Source: Candidatus Gastranaerophilales bacterium (GTDB lineage: Bacteria; Cyanobacteriota; Vampirovibrionia; Gastranaerophilales; Gastranaerophilaceae). From it: a stretch of DNA of 42,936 nucleotides. A program made the translations under genes and the position numbers. This document shows, piece by piece, positions 15,540 to 23,174 of the stretch (the stretch's first letter is position 1; each line of letters begins with the position of its first letter). The notes below the pieces were generated by a model. It searched no databases. It had not been told where the DNA came from and saw nothing but the letters and a program-made list of their open reading frames with translations. Where the stretch lies: the NCBI GenBank assembly GCA_944323115.1, contig CALURG010000025.1:1-42936 (forward strand), read 5' to 3'.

Positions 15540-16151
15540 TTAGTCTTCTTCAAAAACAAAACGTTCTGACAAATTTATATCGCTATAAATCTCTTTATGT
15601 TCAGAGCGTTTTGTTTTTTTATTTTTTCTGTCAATCTTCTTTTTATACTTTTCAAAATCACGGTTTTGACTATCAATAAGCTTTAAAAACCCGTCTTTAT
15701 TCTCAGAAGAAAAATTATTTACAATATATTCTCTTACATATGTATCAAATATTCCTGCATTTATAACATCAGACAAATCTTTAAAAAGTACTTTTTTCAA
15801 TAATAATGATTTTAAGACAATTTCGGGTTCAATAAGAGAGATATTTTCCTGGTCTTTGTACATCGTTGTCAAAAACCTGTCCGGACGCAATATAGATAAA
15901 GGAACACTAATATATTCTTTGTTTTTCTTGTGTGCATACAAGAGTATATTTAAATCTTCCCTCAAAGATTTTTCGCATACTTTAAAATCTTTACGTGCCG
16001 TGCAAACATCATTTATATATTCATATCTTTTGTTGTCTACATGCAGTTCTTTTCTTGCAAAATTCAGTTTTATACTGAACAAGACTATAGGTAAAGAACA
16101 TAATAATATAGAACAAATAAGTATTGTTATTATAAATTTGTTATTATTCAT
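15540..16151 (-). CDS. Membrane-anchored protein of unknown function
   Basis: About 203 residues from the ATG at 16151 (an in-frame TTG at 16169 is possible; neither has a clear ribosome binding site). A short polar N-terminus (MNNNK) leads into one hydrophobic segment of about 20 residues, then a charged, lysine-rich domain. This predicts a single N-terminal anchor with the bulk outside the membrane. The last 35 residues include a very basic stretch (KKKIDRKNKKTKRSEHK). No known motif. It is divergent from the small gene at 16196. Confidence 0.65.
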   Translation of the reverse strand: MNNNKFIITILICSILLCSLPIVLFSIKLNFARKELHVDNKRYEYINDVCTARKDFKVCEKSLREDLNILLYAHKKNKEYISVPLSILRPDRFLTTMYKDQENISLIEPEIVLKSLLLKKVLFKDLSDVINAGIFDTYVREYIVNNFSSENKDGFLKLIDSQNRDFEKYKKKIDRKNKKTKRSEHKEIYSDINLSERFVFEED

Positions 16152-16182
16152 ATATTGTGTACCAACCAAAATATTTTAAGTT

Positions 16183-16188
16183 TATAAT
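16183..16188 (+). promoter_or_regulatory. -10 box immediately before the small gene start
   Basis: A perfect TATAAT ends 7 bases before the ATG at 16196, so transcription would begin at or next to the start codon. No ribosome binding site of normal spacing lies between. Confidence 0.45.
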
Positions 16189-16195
16189 AAGAGCT

Positions 16196-16354
16196 ATGGA
16201 AAATAAAAACAACAAAAATTTTAGTAAAAAGAAAAAAGCACCTGAAATAAAAATAAAAAATATGGGTGTTGATATCGACAAAAACGAATATCGTGAAATT
16301 GTTCTGTCCAATTCCGCAAGACCGGAAGCCTCATTTTATGACAGATACCGCTAA
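16196..16354 (+). CDS. Small basic protein of unknown function (52 aa)
   Basis: Begins MENKNNKNFSKKKKAP and ends FYDRYR; hydrophilic throughout, with a lysine cluster near the N-terminus and no cysteines. A longer frame from 16157 overlaps the divergent gene and is less likely. The TATAAT 7 bases upstream suggests leaderless expression. Its stop overlaps the end of the convergent mlaE-like gene by four bases. Probably real from its promoter and tight packing, but unverified. Confidence 0.5.
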   Translation: MENKNNKNFSKKKKAPEIKIKNMGVDIDKNEYREIVLSNSARPEASFYDRYR

Positions 16355-17094
16355 ATTCCAACGTTGACATAGAATAAAAGATTTATGATAAAATCAGCAA
16401 CCAATAAATAGAATGTTGCTTCTATTGCCGATTTTGTGGTTGAAATACCGACATCTTTGGCCCCGCCCGTTGTCTTATATCCTTGAGTTGCACAAACAAG
16501 GGTAATCAAAATACCGAATACAAAAGCTTTAAATATACTTATATAAATATCTTTAGCCTGCAAAAGCAGCCATACCGTGTTCATAAACCTGTTTGGGTGG
16601 AGTTGTATTGCAAAATATGCAACCATCATCCCTCCGACAATGCCTATAAACTCCGCAAGGATGACAACCATAGGCACGGTAAGGGCAGATGCAATGAGTC
16701 TGGGTGCAAAATAATACCCTACAGGTTCAACACCTAATGTTTTTATTGCATCCACCTGCTCCGTAACTTTCATGTTTGCCACTTCTGCACAAATTGCAGT
16801 GCCTGCTCTTGCACCTATTGCCAAAGCAGCAAAACCAGGTGCAATTTCTCTGACAAGAGCGACCGCAATAAAACCGCCGACATAGCTCTCCGCTCCGCTC
16901 ATCAAAAATTGTTTTGAAATCTGCAAAGAAATTACGGCAGCTGCGATAAATACTATTGTCAAAGAAATCGACAGAGAATCATAACTAATCATGGCTGCTT
17001 GAGAAATTACAGACGACAATTTGGCCTGTCCTGACAGGATATATTTAATGGTTTTTATCAAATTTTTTACACAAAGACCTAAAAAATTTATCAT
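16351..17094 (-). CDS. mlaE: MlaE-type ABC transporter permease (phospholipid/solvent-resistance family)
   Basis: 247 residues from the ATG at 17094 (GGAA upstream); a TTG at 17115 is an alternative. About five hydrophobic segments. It carries the permease wording of the MlaE/DUF140 family: FGGFIAVALVREIAPG-like stretch (here VGGFIAVALVREIAPG), GARAGTAICAEVANMKVTEQ and IKTLGVEPVGYYFAPR. MlaE works with an MlaF ATPase and an MCE protein to move lipids between membranes; neither partner is adjacent. It lies 24 bases behind ilvE and may share its transcript. The family implies a Gram-negative envelope. Confidence 0.88.
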   Translation of the reverse strand: MINFLGLCVKNLIKTIKYILSGQAKLSSVISQAAMISYDSLSISLTIVFIAAAVISLQISKQFLMSGAESYVGGFIAVALVREIAPGFAALAIGARAGTAICAEVANMKVTEQVDAIKTLGVEPVGYYFAPRLIASALTVPMVVILAEFIGIVGGMMVAYFAIQLHPNRFMNTVWLLLQAKDIYISIFKAFVFGILITLVCATQGYKTTGGAKDVGISTTKSAIEATFYLLVADFIINLLFYVNVGI

Positions 17095-17118
17095 CTGTAA
17101 TTTCCGTAACCGCAAAAA

Positions 17119-18039
17119 TTAGTCATACACAGGTGTGCACCATTTTTTGTATTTTTCTACTTTTCCCTTTACCACATCAAAATAAAGTTTTTGAAGTTCT
17201 TTTGTATGTTCACCGACAGAACCTGTGCCTACCGGTCTGTGGTCAATAGAAGTAATCGGGCTGACCTGTGCACCCGTACCGCAATAAAATGCTTCATCAG
17301 CCAGATACAATTCCGTTCTTGAGATTTCTCTTTCTTTTGTTTTCAAGCCCAAAACATTTTTTCCGAGTTCAAGAATAGTGTTTCTTGTTACACCAACAAG
17401 AATGTTATCGGTTGTTTGTGTTGTAACAAGCGTATCGCCTTCAACAAGGAATAAATTCATTGCAGAACCTTCAGTAACTTTACCTGCCTGATCAAGAACA
17501 ATTGCATCATCAAAGCCGGCAAGTCTTGCGTCTGTGATAATCAAAGCTGTATTTGCATATGAACCTGAAACTTTGGCTCTCGGCGGAATAGCATTGTCAT
17601 CATTTCTTTTCCAATTTGACACACAAACTTTCAAACCTTTTGTCAAATCAATATAATCACCCAATACAAAAGAGAAAATCAAAACCGCATCAGGATTGTC
17701 AATCATACCCGGCCCGATTTTTTGAGCATTTTTGTACACTTGAGGTCTGATATATGCATCCGTTCTGTAAGCATTTTTTCTCAAAAGCTGTAAAGTCAAA
17801 TCACAATATTCCTCAACCGTAAATTTCGGATTCATATGCATAATTTTGCAGCTGTTTATCAATCTTTCAAAATGTTCTTTCATTCTGAATACATAAAGCT
17901 GATCTTCTTCTTTATTGTAATAAGCTCTTATTCCTTCAAAAACCGAAGTGCCGTATAAAAACGCATGATTCCTGACAGGAATTGAAGCAGTTTTTGCATC
18001 TACAAATTCTCCGTCTAAGTAAACGTATTCAGTTGTCAT
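17119..18039 (-). CDS. ilvE: Branched-chain amino acid aminotransferase
   Basis: 306 residues. Class IV PLP aminotransferase that makes or degrades Leu, Ile and Val. Seen: HAFLYGTSVFEGIRAY, the PLP-binding lysine K156 in PPRAKVSGSYANTALI, VTEGSAMNLFLV and GTGAQVSPI. A D-amino-acid or lyase member of the fold is less likely given the full IlvE-like length and FEGIR motif. GGAG lies 7 bases before the ATG. Upstream are a -10 box and two palindromes (18081-18115) that may control it. Confidence 0.92.
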   Translation of the reverse strand: MTTEYVYLDGEFVDAKTASIPVRNHAFLYGTSVFEGIRAYYNKEEDQLYVFRMKEHFERLINSCKIMHMNPKFTVEEYCDLTLQLLRKNAYRTDAYIRPQVYKNAQKIGPGMIDNPDAVLIFSFVLGDYIDLTKGLKVCVSNWKRNDDNAIPPRAKVSGSYANTALIITDARLAGFDDAIVLDQAGKVTEGSAMNLFLVEGDTLVTTQTTDNILVGVTRNTILELGKNVLGLKTKEREISRTELYLADEAFYCGTGAQVSPITSIDHRPVGTGSVGEHTKELQKLYFDVVKGKVEKYKKWCTPVYD

Positions 18040-18080
18040 ATTAAATCTCCTTTTTCAACTCAAATACCAGTTTCTTTATT

Positions 18081-18115
18081 ATGGCCATTTTTGCCATCTT
18101 TGGCAAGAAATTATA
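18081..18115 (-). promoter_or_regulatory. Promoter -10 and palindromic operator candidate upstream of ilvE
   Basis: On the minus strand TATAAT (18110-18115) is followed within 3 bases by TTGCCA-AAGA-TGGCAA (18091-18106) and then ATGGCCAT (18081-18088), a second palindrome sharing GGC/GCC. A repressor site overlapping the transcription start is plausible; no -35 box is clear. The regulator is unknown. Confidence 0.4.
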
Positions 18116-18179
18116 TTTTTATTGCAACTTTTTAGACTCAGATGTTTTTATATATATAGTAATATCCGACAAAATGAGT

Positions 18180-18185
18180 TAAAAT
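18180..18185 (+). promoter_or_regulatory. -10 box immediately before the 56-aa gene
   Basis: TAAAAT ends 6 bases before the ATG at 18192, separated only by AAAAAA. There is no ribosome binding site, so this would give a leaderless transcript. Confidence 0.35.
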
Positions 18186-18191
18186 AAAAAA

Positions 18192-18362
18192 ATGAGCAAC
18201 ATAAAAGACATTACACAACTTATAAAAAAAACAGCGGCTAAAGAAAATTCGGAAGAAAAAAAACAAAACTTAAAAATGACAAACCCAATTTTTAAAAAGC
18301 TTGTGAGTTTTGCAAATGAAAAATTATCAAAAAAATTTGATGTAAATGATCTTTTTAAATAA
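18192..18362 (+). CDS. Small protein of unknown function (56 aa)
   Basis: Open frame starting MSNIKDITQLIKKTAAKENS and ending in FDVNDLFK. Lysine-rich and helical, with no cysteines and no membrane segment. The next gene starts 16 bases downstream in the same direction, so it is probably the first gene of an operon ending in prmC. Its only start signal is a -10-like TAAAAT directly upstream. No recognisable family. Confidence 0.5.
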   Translation: MSNIKDITQLIKKTAAKENSEEKKQNLKMTNPIFKKLVSFANEKLSKKFDVNDLFK

Positions 18363-18378
18363 ATCTTAGCAAAATCAA

Positions 18379-18900
18379 ATGTATTACCTGAAAAACATTC
18401 TTTTTTTATATCTGACAAAAAATCAAAAGGCGTCTCTTTTCAGTTACATAAAAAGCTTTGCAAAAAAATACAAAGATTTAAGTACTGACGAGATTTTGGA
18501 TGCTTTTATTGAAGAAGAAAAATATTATTTTAATGTAAACAACCCGCATTTTGAATGGATATCGGAATATTTGGAGCAAGAAAAATTTTTAAAAGAACTA
18601 AAAACTTTAATAAACGAAAATAAAAAACAACTTGAACTAAAAGAAAAACAAAAACCTTTTCTTGAAAAACAAAAACTTCTTGCTAAAGAACAAAGGAAAA
18701 AAGCCGCAGAATACAAAATGTCGAAAGAAAAACCGACAAAAAAACAGATTTACTATTATAATAAACTCTGTGATCAGTATAAAATTACAAAAGAAGATTT
18801 GACAAACAAATCGAAATTGGATTTGAAGAATATAATAGGAAAAATTTTGGATGAACAAGCATCTTCAGAAAAGGGATTTGATAGAGATATACAAGAATAA
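18379..18900 (+). CDS. Coiled-coil protein of unknown function upstream of prmC
   Basis: 173 residues, highly charged. Residues about 70-115 are a Lys/Glu-rich coiled coil (repeated KEKQKPFLEKQKLLAKEQRK-like wording). The last 55 residues (TKKQIYYYNKLCDQYKITKEDL...) look like a small helical domain of the kind that follows 'T.KQ..Y...L' in nuclease- or phage-associated proteins, but I cannot assign it. No ribosome binding site is evident. Its last 50 bases overlap the start of prmC in another frame, which couples the genes or means the PrmC start is further downstream. Confidence 0.55.
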   Translation: MYYLKNILFLYLTKNQKASLFSYIKSFAKKYKDLSTDEILDAFIEEEKYYFNVNNPHFEWISEYLEQEKFLKELKTLINENKKQLELKEKQKPFLEKQKLLAKEQRKKAAEYKMSKEKPTKKQIYYYNKLCDQYKITKEDLTNKSKLDLKNIIGKILDEQASSEKGFDRDIQE

Positions 18901-19699
18901 CGGCTTTTCTTTTGAAGAAGCAACGGCAGAAATTGATCTAGCAATAGAAATAATGTGCGGAATTTCTCCTAAAGACATGATTCTAGGTATCATGCCTGAC
19001 CCCAAAGATATCAACAGACTGAAAAGCATAGTTGAACACAGAGTAAAAACGAGACAGCCATTGGTTCAAATACTAGGGTACACTTACTTTATGGGTCAAA
19101 AATTTCAAGTCAGCAGCAATACACTCATACCAAGACCTGAAACCGAACTGCTTCTCAAAACGGCAGTAAAAATAATAAAAGAAAAAGATTTTAAACAAAT
19201 TCTTGATATCGGAACAGGCACAGGATGTATAGCCTGTATGATTGCTAAGTTTACAAATGCACAGGTGCTGGGCACAGATATTTCAAACGAAGCATTAAAA
19301 ATAGCGTTAAACAATGCTATGCACTTGGATTTGATGAACAAAGCAATATTCAGAAAATCAGATCTGTTTTCTAAAATAAGGGAAGAAGAAAAGTTTGATA
19401 TGATTGTATCTAACCCGCCTTATATACCGCTTGGAGAAAAGGAAAACTTGCAGCCGGAATTGGATTATGAACCTTCAATCGCCTTATTTACCAAAGATAA
19501 AGACGGCATTGAATACTATGAAAAAATCACAAAACAAACAAAATATTATCTGAAATCAAAAGGCTGCTTAGTCTTTGAAATAGGAATAAATCAGGCATGT
19601 CTTGTTGAAAACATTTTAAAAGAAAACAATTTTAGAGATATTAATATACTAAACGATGTTTCAGGCATACAACGTATTATATACGGTTTTCTAGAATAA
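18851..19699 (+). CDS. prmC: Peptide chain release factor N5-glutamine methyltransferase
   Basis: 282 residues. Methylates the Gln of the GGQ motif in release factors RF1/RF2. It has the helical N-terminal domain, the linker IPRPETE, SAM-binding DIGTGTGCIACMIA, GTDIS and the NPPY active motif in SNPPYIPLGE, then the C-terminal GIQRIIYGF. The ATG lies inside the upstream gene (50-base overlap), with AGGAAA about 13 bases before it, rather far. prfA, its usual neighbour, is not here. Confidence 0.93.
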   Translation: MNKHLQKRDLIEIYKNNGFSFEEATAEIDLAIEIMCGISPKDMILGIMPDPKDINRLKSIVEHRVKTRQPLVQILGYTYFMGQKFQVSSNTLIPRPETELLLKTAVKIIKEKDFKQILDIGTGTGCIACMIAKFTNAQVLGTDISNEALKIALNNAMHLDLMNKAIFRKSDLFSKIREEEKFDMIVSNPPYIPLGEKENLQPELDYEPSIALFTKDKDGIEYYEKITKQTKYYLKSKGCLVFEIGINQACLVENILKENNFRDINILNDVSGIQRIIYGFLE

Positions 19700-19720
19700 A
19701 TAACATATTTATAAAAAGTC

Positions 19721-19748
19721 TTGCATAAAAAATAATAACATGTATAAT
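19721..19748 (+). promoter_or_regulatory. Promoter of rubrerythrin
   Basis: TTGCAT (19721-19726), 16-base spacer, TATAAT (19743-19748). The 5' untranslated region of roughly 70 bases carries the hairpin at 19760-19790. Confidence 0.65.
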
Positions 19749-19759
19749 AATTTTATTAG

Positions 19760-19790
19760 GAATAATTCTTAATAAATAGAAGAGTTATTC
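19760..19790 (+). promoter_or_regulatory. Inverted repeat in the rubrerythrin leader
   Basis: GAATAATTCTT (19760-19770) pairs with AAGAGTTATTC (19780-19790): 11 bp with one G-U and a 9-base loop. It lies just after the predicted transcription start. It may be a Fur/PerR-type operator (A/T-rich palindrome with ATAAT) or an mRNA-stabilising hairpin; it has no T-run, so it is not a terminator. Confidence 0.45.
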
Positions 19791-19826
19791 TAAAGGTAAT
19801 TATGGTAAATATGAAAGAGGTAAATT

Positions 19827-20372
19827 ATGGCTAAATTTGTATGCTCAGTTTGCGGTTATGTATATGAAGGGGACAACCCTCCGGCAAAATGCCCTATGTG
19901 CGGTGTAGGTCCTGAAAAATTTAATAAAGTTGAAGAAGGTCCACAAGGCTGGGCTGACGAACACAGAATCGGCGTAGGTGCTGATGTTGATGCAGAAGTT
20001 AAACAAGGTTTGAAAGACCATTTCTTGGGTGAATGTACAGAAGTAGGTATGTACCTTGCAATGAGCAGACAAGCTGACAGAGAAGGCTATCCTGAAGTTG
20101 CTGAAGCATATAAAAGAATAGCTTTTGAAGAAGCTGAACACGCTGCAAAATTTGCAGAACTTCTCGGAGAAGTTGTTACAACATCTACAAAGAAAAATCT
20201 TGAAATGCGTGTAGAAGCTGAATCAGGTGCTTGTGCAGCGAAAAAAGCTATTGCAACAAGAGCAAAAGAACTTAACCTTGATGCAATTCACGATACAGTT
20301 CATGAAATGTGCAAAGACGAAGCTCGTCACGGCCAAGCATTTGCAGGTTTATTAAAAAGATATTTTTCATAA
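19827..20372 (+). CDS. rbr: Reverse-type rubrerythrin
   Basis: 181 residues. Reduces hydrogen peroxide in anaerobes using electrons from NAD(P)H via rubredoxin-like domains. The rubredoxin Cys4 site comes first (C6/C9 CSVCG and C22/C25 CPMCG), then a four-helix diiron domain with [27 protein letters not shown] and [11 protein letters not shown]; the order rubredoxin-then-diiron defines the reverse type. AGAGG lies just upstream of the ATG. It has its own promoter, leader hairpin and terminator. Expected to be oxygen- or peroxide-induced. Confidence 0.95.
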   Translation: MAKFVCSVCGYVYEGDNPPAKCPMCGVGPEKFNKVEEGPQGWADEHRIGVGADVDAEVKQGLKDHFLGECTEVGMYLAMSRQADREGYPEVAEAYKRIAFEEAEHAAKFAELLGEVVTTSTKKNLEMRVEAESGACAAKKAIATRAKELNLDAIHDTVHEMCKDEARHGQAFAGLLKRYFS

Positions 20373-20387
20373 GATCCATTAATAGCC

Positions 20388-20418
20388 AAAAGTCCTGTAT
20401 TATTTATACAGGACTTTT
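20388..20418. terminator. Terminator after rubrerythrin
   Basis: A perfect 13-bp stem AAAAGTCCTGTAT / ATACAGGACTTTT (20388-20400 with 20406-20418) with a 5-base loop and a T-rich plus-strand tail (TTTTTTATTTTT). It abuts the stop of the convergent gene and may also stop that transcript, though its minus-strand T-run is short. Confidence 0.85.
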
Positions 20419-21327
20419 TTATTTTTCATTTTTTTGTGCATCTTCTCTTTTCGTAACAATATCCTCAAACTGTGCCATTGTTTCCATACCCACAATTTGT
20501 TCCAGTGCTGACCGCTTGGAAAGGAAATCGGAACGTAGTTTGCTTTGTTTGTTCAAAGCTTCTCTATACAATGCATCTATCATTATGACCTGCTCATCTG
20601 ACATATTTTGAGAATTAAGAAAGTATTTTCTTCTTTTTGCAACTATATCATCAGACAAAATCAAAGCCTCTCTTGCCGACATATAATCAAAGTAATAGTT
20701 CATTATTTTTCTTTGAAGTTCTTCAATTTTTCTTATCAAAACTATCATGTCAGCATCGTTTACTTTTGAAAACTTGTAGTTCAAATCATTGTCATCAATT
20801 GACATGGAGCCAAGTATACTGCTTCCCATAATAGAAGAAATAGCCGCAACCGGGTTTCCTATACCAATACCGGCAAGACTTCCTACTGTTGAAATGGGCT
20901 GTATAATTTTTTTTACGACACTTTCTTTTGGTTTTTCCTCGTCAGGATTTGAAAGTTTGTACACAATAAATTTTATGGTTTCACTGTTTTGTGCAGCACC
21001 AATCCACAGAAGTTTCACATCCTCCAAGACATCATTGGAGTTTAGTTCACCGTCATCGCTGATTTCTTTTGCAATCTTTTTCAGGCTCAAATCAGCATAG
21101 GTAATATCTTTTAGTGCTTCACTTTCTTTATCAAGATTTGCTTCTTTAGAATTAATCTTCTTATCCGACTCTGAAATTTTATAAGAATTTTCAGGTTGAG
21201 TTCCTATTCCCAAGCGATTTGCAGGGGGCAGAGGATTTGTAACATCTTCAAGCGTTAAACAAAATGCTTGTTGAGAGAAAATTAATAAACAAGAAAAAGC
21301 GGAAATCAAAATTTTATTTTTGTACAT
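20419..21327 (-). CDS. Secreted protein of unknown function, tandem paralogue B
   Basis: 302 residues from the ATG at 21327, where GGAGG lies 5 bases upstream; the longer open frame to 21510 merely overlaps the preceding gene. N-terminal signal peptide (MYKNKILISAFSCLLIFSQQ...). A shared core follows: DVKLLWIGAAQNSETIKFIVYKLSNP, a glycine/alanine-rich small-residue stretch, then long helices (ELQRKIMNYYFDYMSAREALIL...) ending in RSALEQIVG, reminiscent of TolC-like efflux helices. Clearly homologous to the gene just upstream (21314-22183), with a 14-base overlap between the two. Function unknown; periplasmic or outer-membrane-associated by signal peptide. Confidence 0.75.
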   Translation of the reverse strand: MYKNKILISAFSCLLIFSQQAFCLTLEDVTNPLPPANRLGIGTQPENSYKISESDKKINSKEANLDKESEALKDITYADLSLKKIAKEISDDGELNSNDVLEDVKLLWIGAAQNSETIKFIVYKLSNPDEEKPKESVVKKIIQPISTVGSLAGIGIGNPVAAISSIMGSSILGSMSIDDNDLNYKFSKVNDADMIVLIRKIEELQRKIMNYYFDYMSAREALILSDDIVAKRRKYFLNSQNMSDEQVIMIDALYREALNKQSKLRSDFLSKRSALEQIVGMETMAQFEDIVTKREDAQKNEK

Positions 21328-22183
21328 TTTGACCTCCGGACAAAGATTTATTTTCTGTTTGGCTGCTTTGTACCGTATTTTTTGAAGAAAACAGTTCATT
21401 TTTAAACGCATATTGGTAAAGATTGAGATTCTGCACGGTTTTCTTTCCTGCCAATCTTTCCAAATCCATCTGGTATTTTCTCGCTTCATTTGTAAGCTGC
21501 TGCTCTTCAAACATCAAATCATCGTACAATGCTCCCGAAACAATTATTTCCATTTGATTGTCATTTTTTAGTGCATTAGAGTAATTTTTGTTGTACAAAA
21601 CCAGTCTTTGCCTTGTATCTTTAATCTGCCCAAGCACCATTTTATAGCTGTAATATGTATTGATAATCTGATCCTGCAAAGATTCAATCATGCCTGCAAG
21701 CTCGATAAGCTCAGTATCAGTAAGAGGAACTTCTTTCGGGTTATTTGCCTTTGCTATATAGTTGTTTGCCAGCCTGCCTGTGGCATACGAGGCAGATTGA
21801 ACCATGTAATTTGCTCCAAACATAGCAGGGATAAACGAGGCACCGTTAATAAGAGCAGAAACTGACTTTGCAAGAATAGATGAATGATATCTCTGCTGTT
21901 CCGGAGGAATTGACAGTTTTTTCATTGCAAATTTTATTATGCTGTTGTTTTCCACAGTAGATTTCCACAGCATGTCAATGTCTTCCAAATCTTTTTGCTG
22001 CTGTAATTTTACAACACCCTTTAGTGCCGTATCTTCATCGATTGTAAGCTCTTTAGTCTCTTTTTCAACCTTTGGTGTATACTGAACTTTTTTAACCTGC
22101 GGATTTTTCAGATCTATTTCTTCCGCAAAAGTACAGCCGCCGAAAAAAAACAATATAAAAATTGCTGATAAAAACTTCTTCAT
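21314..22183 (-). CDS. Secreted, probable lipoprotein of unknown function, tandem paralogue A
   Basis: 289 residues. Signal peptide with an imperfect lipobox (FFFGGC, Cys17). The core matches its downstream neighbour: DIDMLWKSTVENNSIIKFAMKKLSIP, an Ala/Gly-rich segment (about 110-150) that could be membrane-associated, then ELAGMIESLQDQIINTYYSY and ALYDDLMFEEQQL...DLERLAG. The long helices and the final ERLAG wording recall TolC/efflux helices, but the length is too short for a full TolC. No ribosome binding site: an extended -10 (TGTTATAAA) lies 8 bases before the ATG, so expression may be leaderless. Confidence 0.7.
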   Translation of the reverse strand: MKKFLSAIFILFFFGGCTFAEEIDLKNPQVKKVQYTPKVEKETKELTIDEDTALKGVVKLQQQKDLEDIDMLWKSTVENNSIIKFAMKKLSIPPEQQRYHSSILAKSVSALINGASFIPAMFGANYMVQSASYATGRLANNYIAKANNPKEVPLTDTELIELAGMIESLQDQIINTYYSYKMVLGQIKDTRQRLVLYNKNYSNALKNDNQMEIIVSGALYDDLMFEEQQLTNEARKYQMDLERLAGKKTVQNLNLYQYAFKNELFSSKNTVQSSQTENKSLSGGQNVQK

Positions 22184-22191
22184 ACATGTAC

Positions 22192-22200
22192 TTTATAACA
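22192..22200 (-). promoter_or_regulatory. Extended -10 immediately before the paralogue A start
   Basis: Minus strand TGTTATAAA: TG extension plus TATAAA (22192-22197), 8 bases before the ATG at 22183. No ribosome binding site lies between. Fourth case of this arrangement in the window. Confidence 0.4.
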
Positions 22201-22317
22201 CATAAAATCCGGTGAAGAAAATTTAGACGTTATATTGTAAAATAATTTCATAAAGTTAACTGTATACTGATGTTAAAAAGAATTTTTTCTCAAAACAATA
22301 TAATCAGGAGCGATTTT

Positions 22318-23100
22318 ATGACAGATAAAATTTTGCAAGAAATAGCACGGGAATACGAAAAACTTGATAATGTATATTCAGTAGTTCTAAGCGGCTCAAG
22401 AACATCAAATCAAAATGATGAACTCTCCGATTACGACATTTACATTTATTCTGACGGAGAAATACCCGTCGACTTTCGTACACAACTGGCGGGGAAATAC
22501 GCAAAAGACTCGGAAATAGACAACAGATATTTTGAAACAGGAGACGAATGGACACTAAATGACGGAACAGGTCTCGATTTTATGTTCCGAAGCATTGACT
22601 GGATACAACAGCAAATCAAAAATGTCTACGACGATTACAATGCTTCAAACGGGTACAGCACCTGTTTTTTGCACAATGTTTATACTTCTCAAATACTTTT
22701 TGACAAAGACGGGTGGTTCAAGAATCTGCAAAACAAAATTTCCGGGCCATATCCTGAGAAATTAAAAGAAAACATAATAAAAAGAAATCTTATGCTGCTT
22801 TGTGACAAAAAAGGTGCTTCTTATCTCGAACAAATAAAGTTTGCAGTAAAAAGAGATGACCCTGTAAGCATAAATCACAGAATTGCAGCTTTTTTGGCAA
22901 GCTATTTTGATATAATTTTTGCACTAAATGAAATTTATCATCCTGGAGAAAAAAGGCTCATAAAATATGCAAAAACTCACTGCAAAATTCTGCCTGAAAA
23001 TTTTGAAACAAATTTGAGGACTCTTCTGAATTCCAAAACAGATAAAAAACTTGAAATCTTGAACGGTATAACATCGGAATTAAAAAAAATATTGCCGTAG
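22318..23100 (+). CDS. Nucleotidyltransferase-fold protein (DUF4037-like)
   Basis: 260 residues from the ATG at 22318, which has AGGAGCG upstream; an in-frame start at 22270 lies before a TATAAT box and is rejected. Residues 20-45 contain the polymerase-beta-type motif GSRTSNQNDELSDYDIYIY (GS then DxD), the signature of minimal nucleotidyltransferases. The rest is helical (ENIIKRNLMLLCDKKG, INHRIAAFLASYFDIIFALN) and resembles the C-terminal domain of DUF4037 proteins. Members include aminoglycoside-type adenylyltransferases, but the substrate cannot be told. TATAAT at 22299-22304 is a probable -10. Confidence 0.7.
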   Translation: MTDKILQEIAREYEKLDNVYSVVLSGSRTSNQNDELSDYDIYIYSDGEIPVDFRTQLAGKYAKDSEIDNRYFETGDEWTLNDGTGLDFMFRSIDWIQQQIKNVYDDYNASNGYSTCFLHNVYTSQILFDKDGWFKNLQNKISGPYPEKLKENIIKRNLMLLCDKKGASYLEQIKFAVKRDDPVSINHRIAAFLASYFDIIFALNEIYHPGEKRLIKYAKTHCKILPENFETNLRTLLNSKTDKKLEILNGITSELKKILP

Positions 23101-23174
23101 TTGATTAATTGAAAGCGGAATAAAAAATTTTTTAATAAATCCTAAAATGCTTTTAAATGTAAAAGGAGGATAAA

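Noticed and set aside
21328-21510. 61-residue N-terminal extension of the secreted paralogue B
   Set aside because: It overlaps the coding region of paralogue A, has no ribosome binding site, and the ATG at 21327 has GGAGG and begins a signal peptide.
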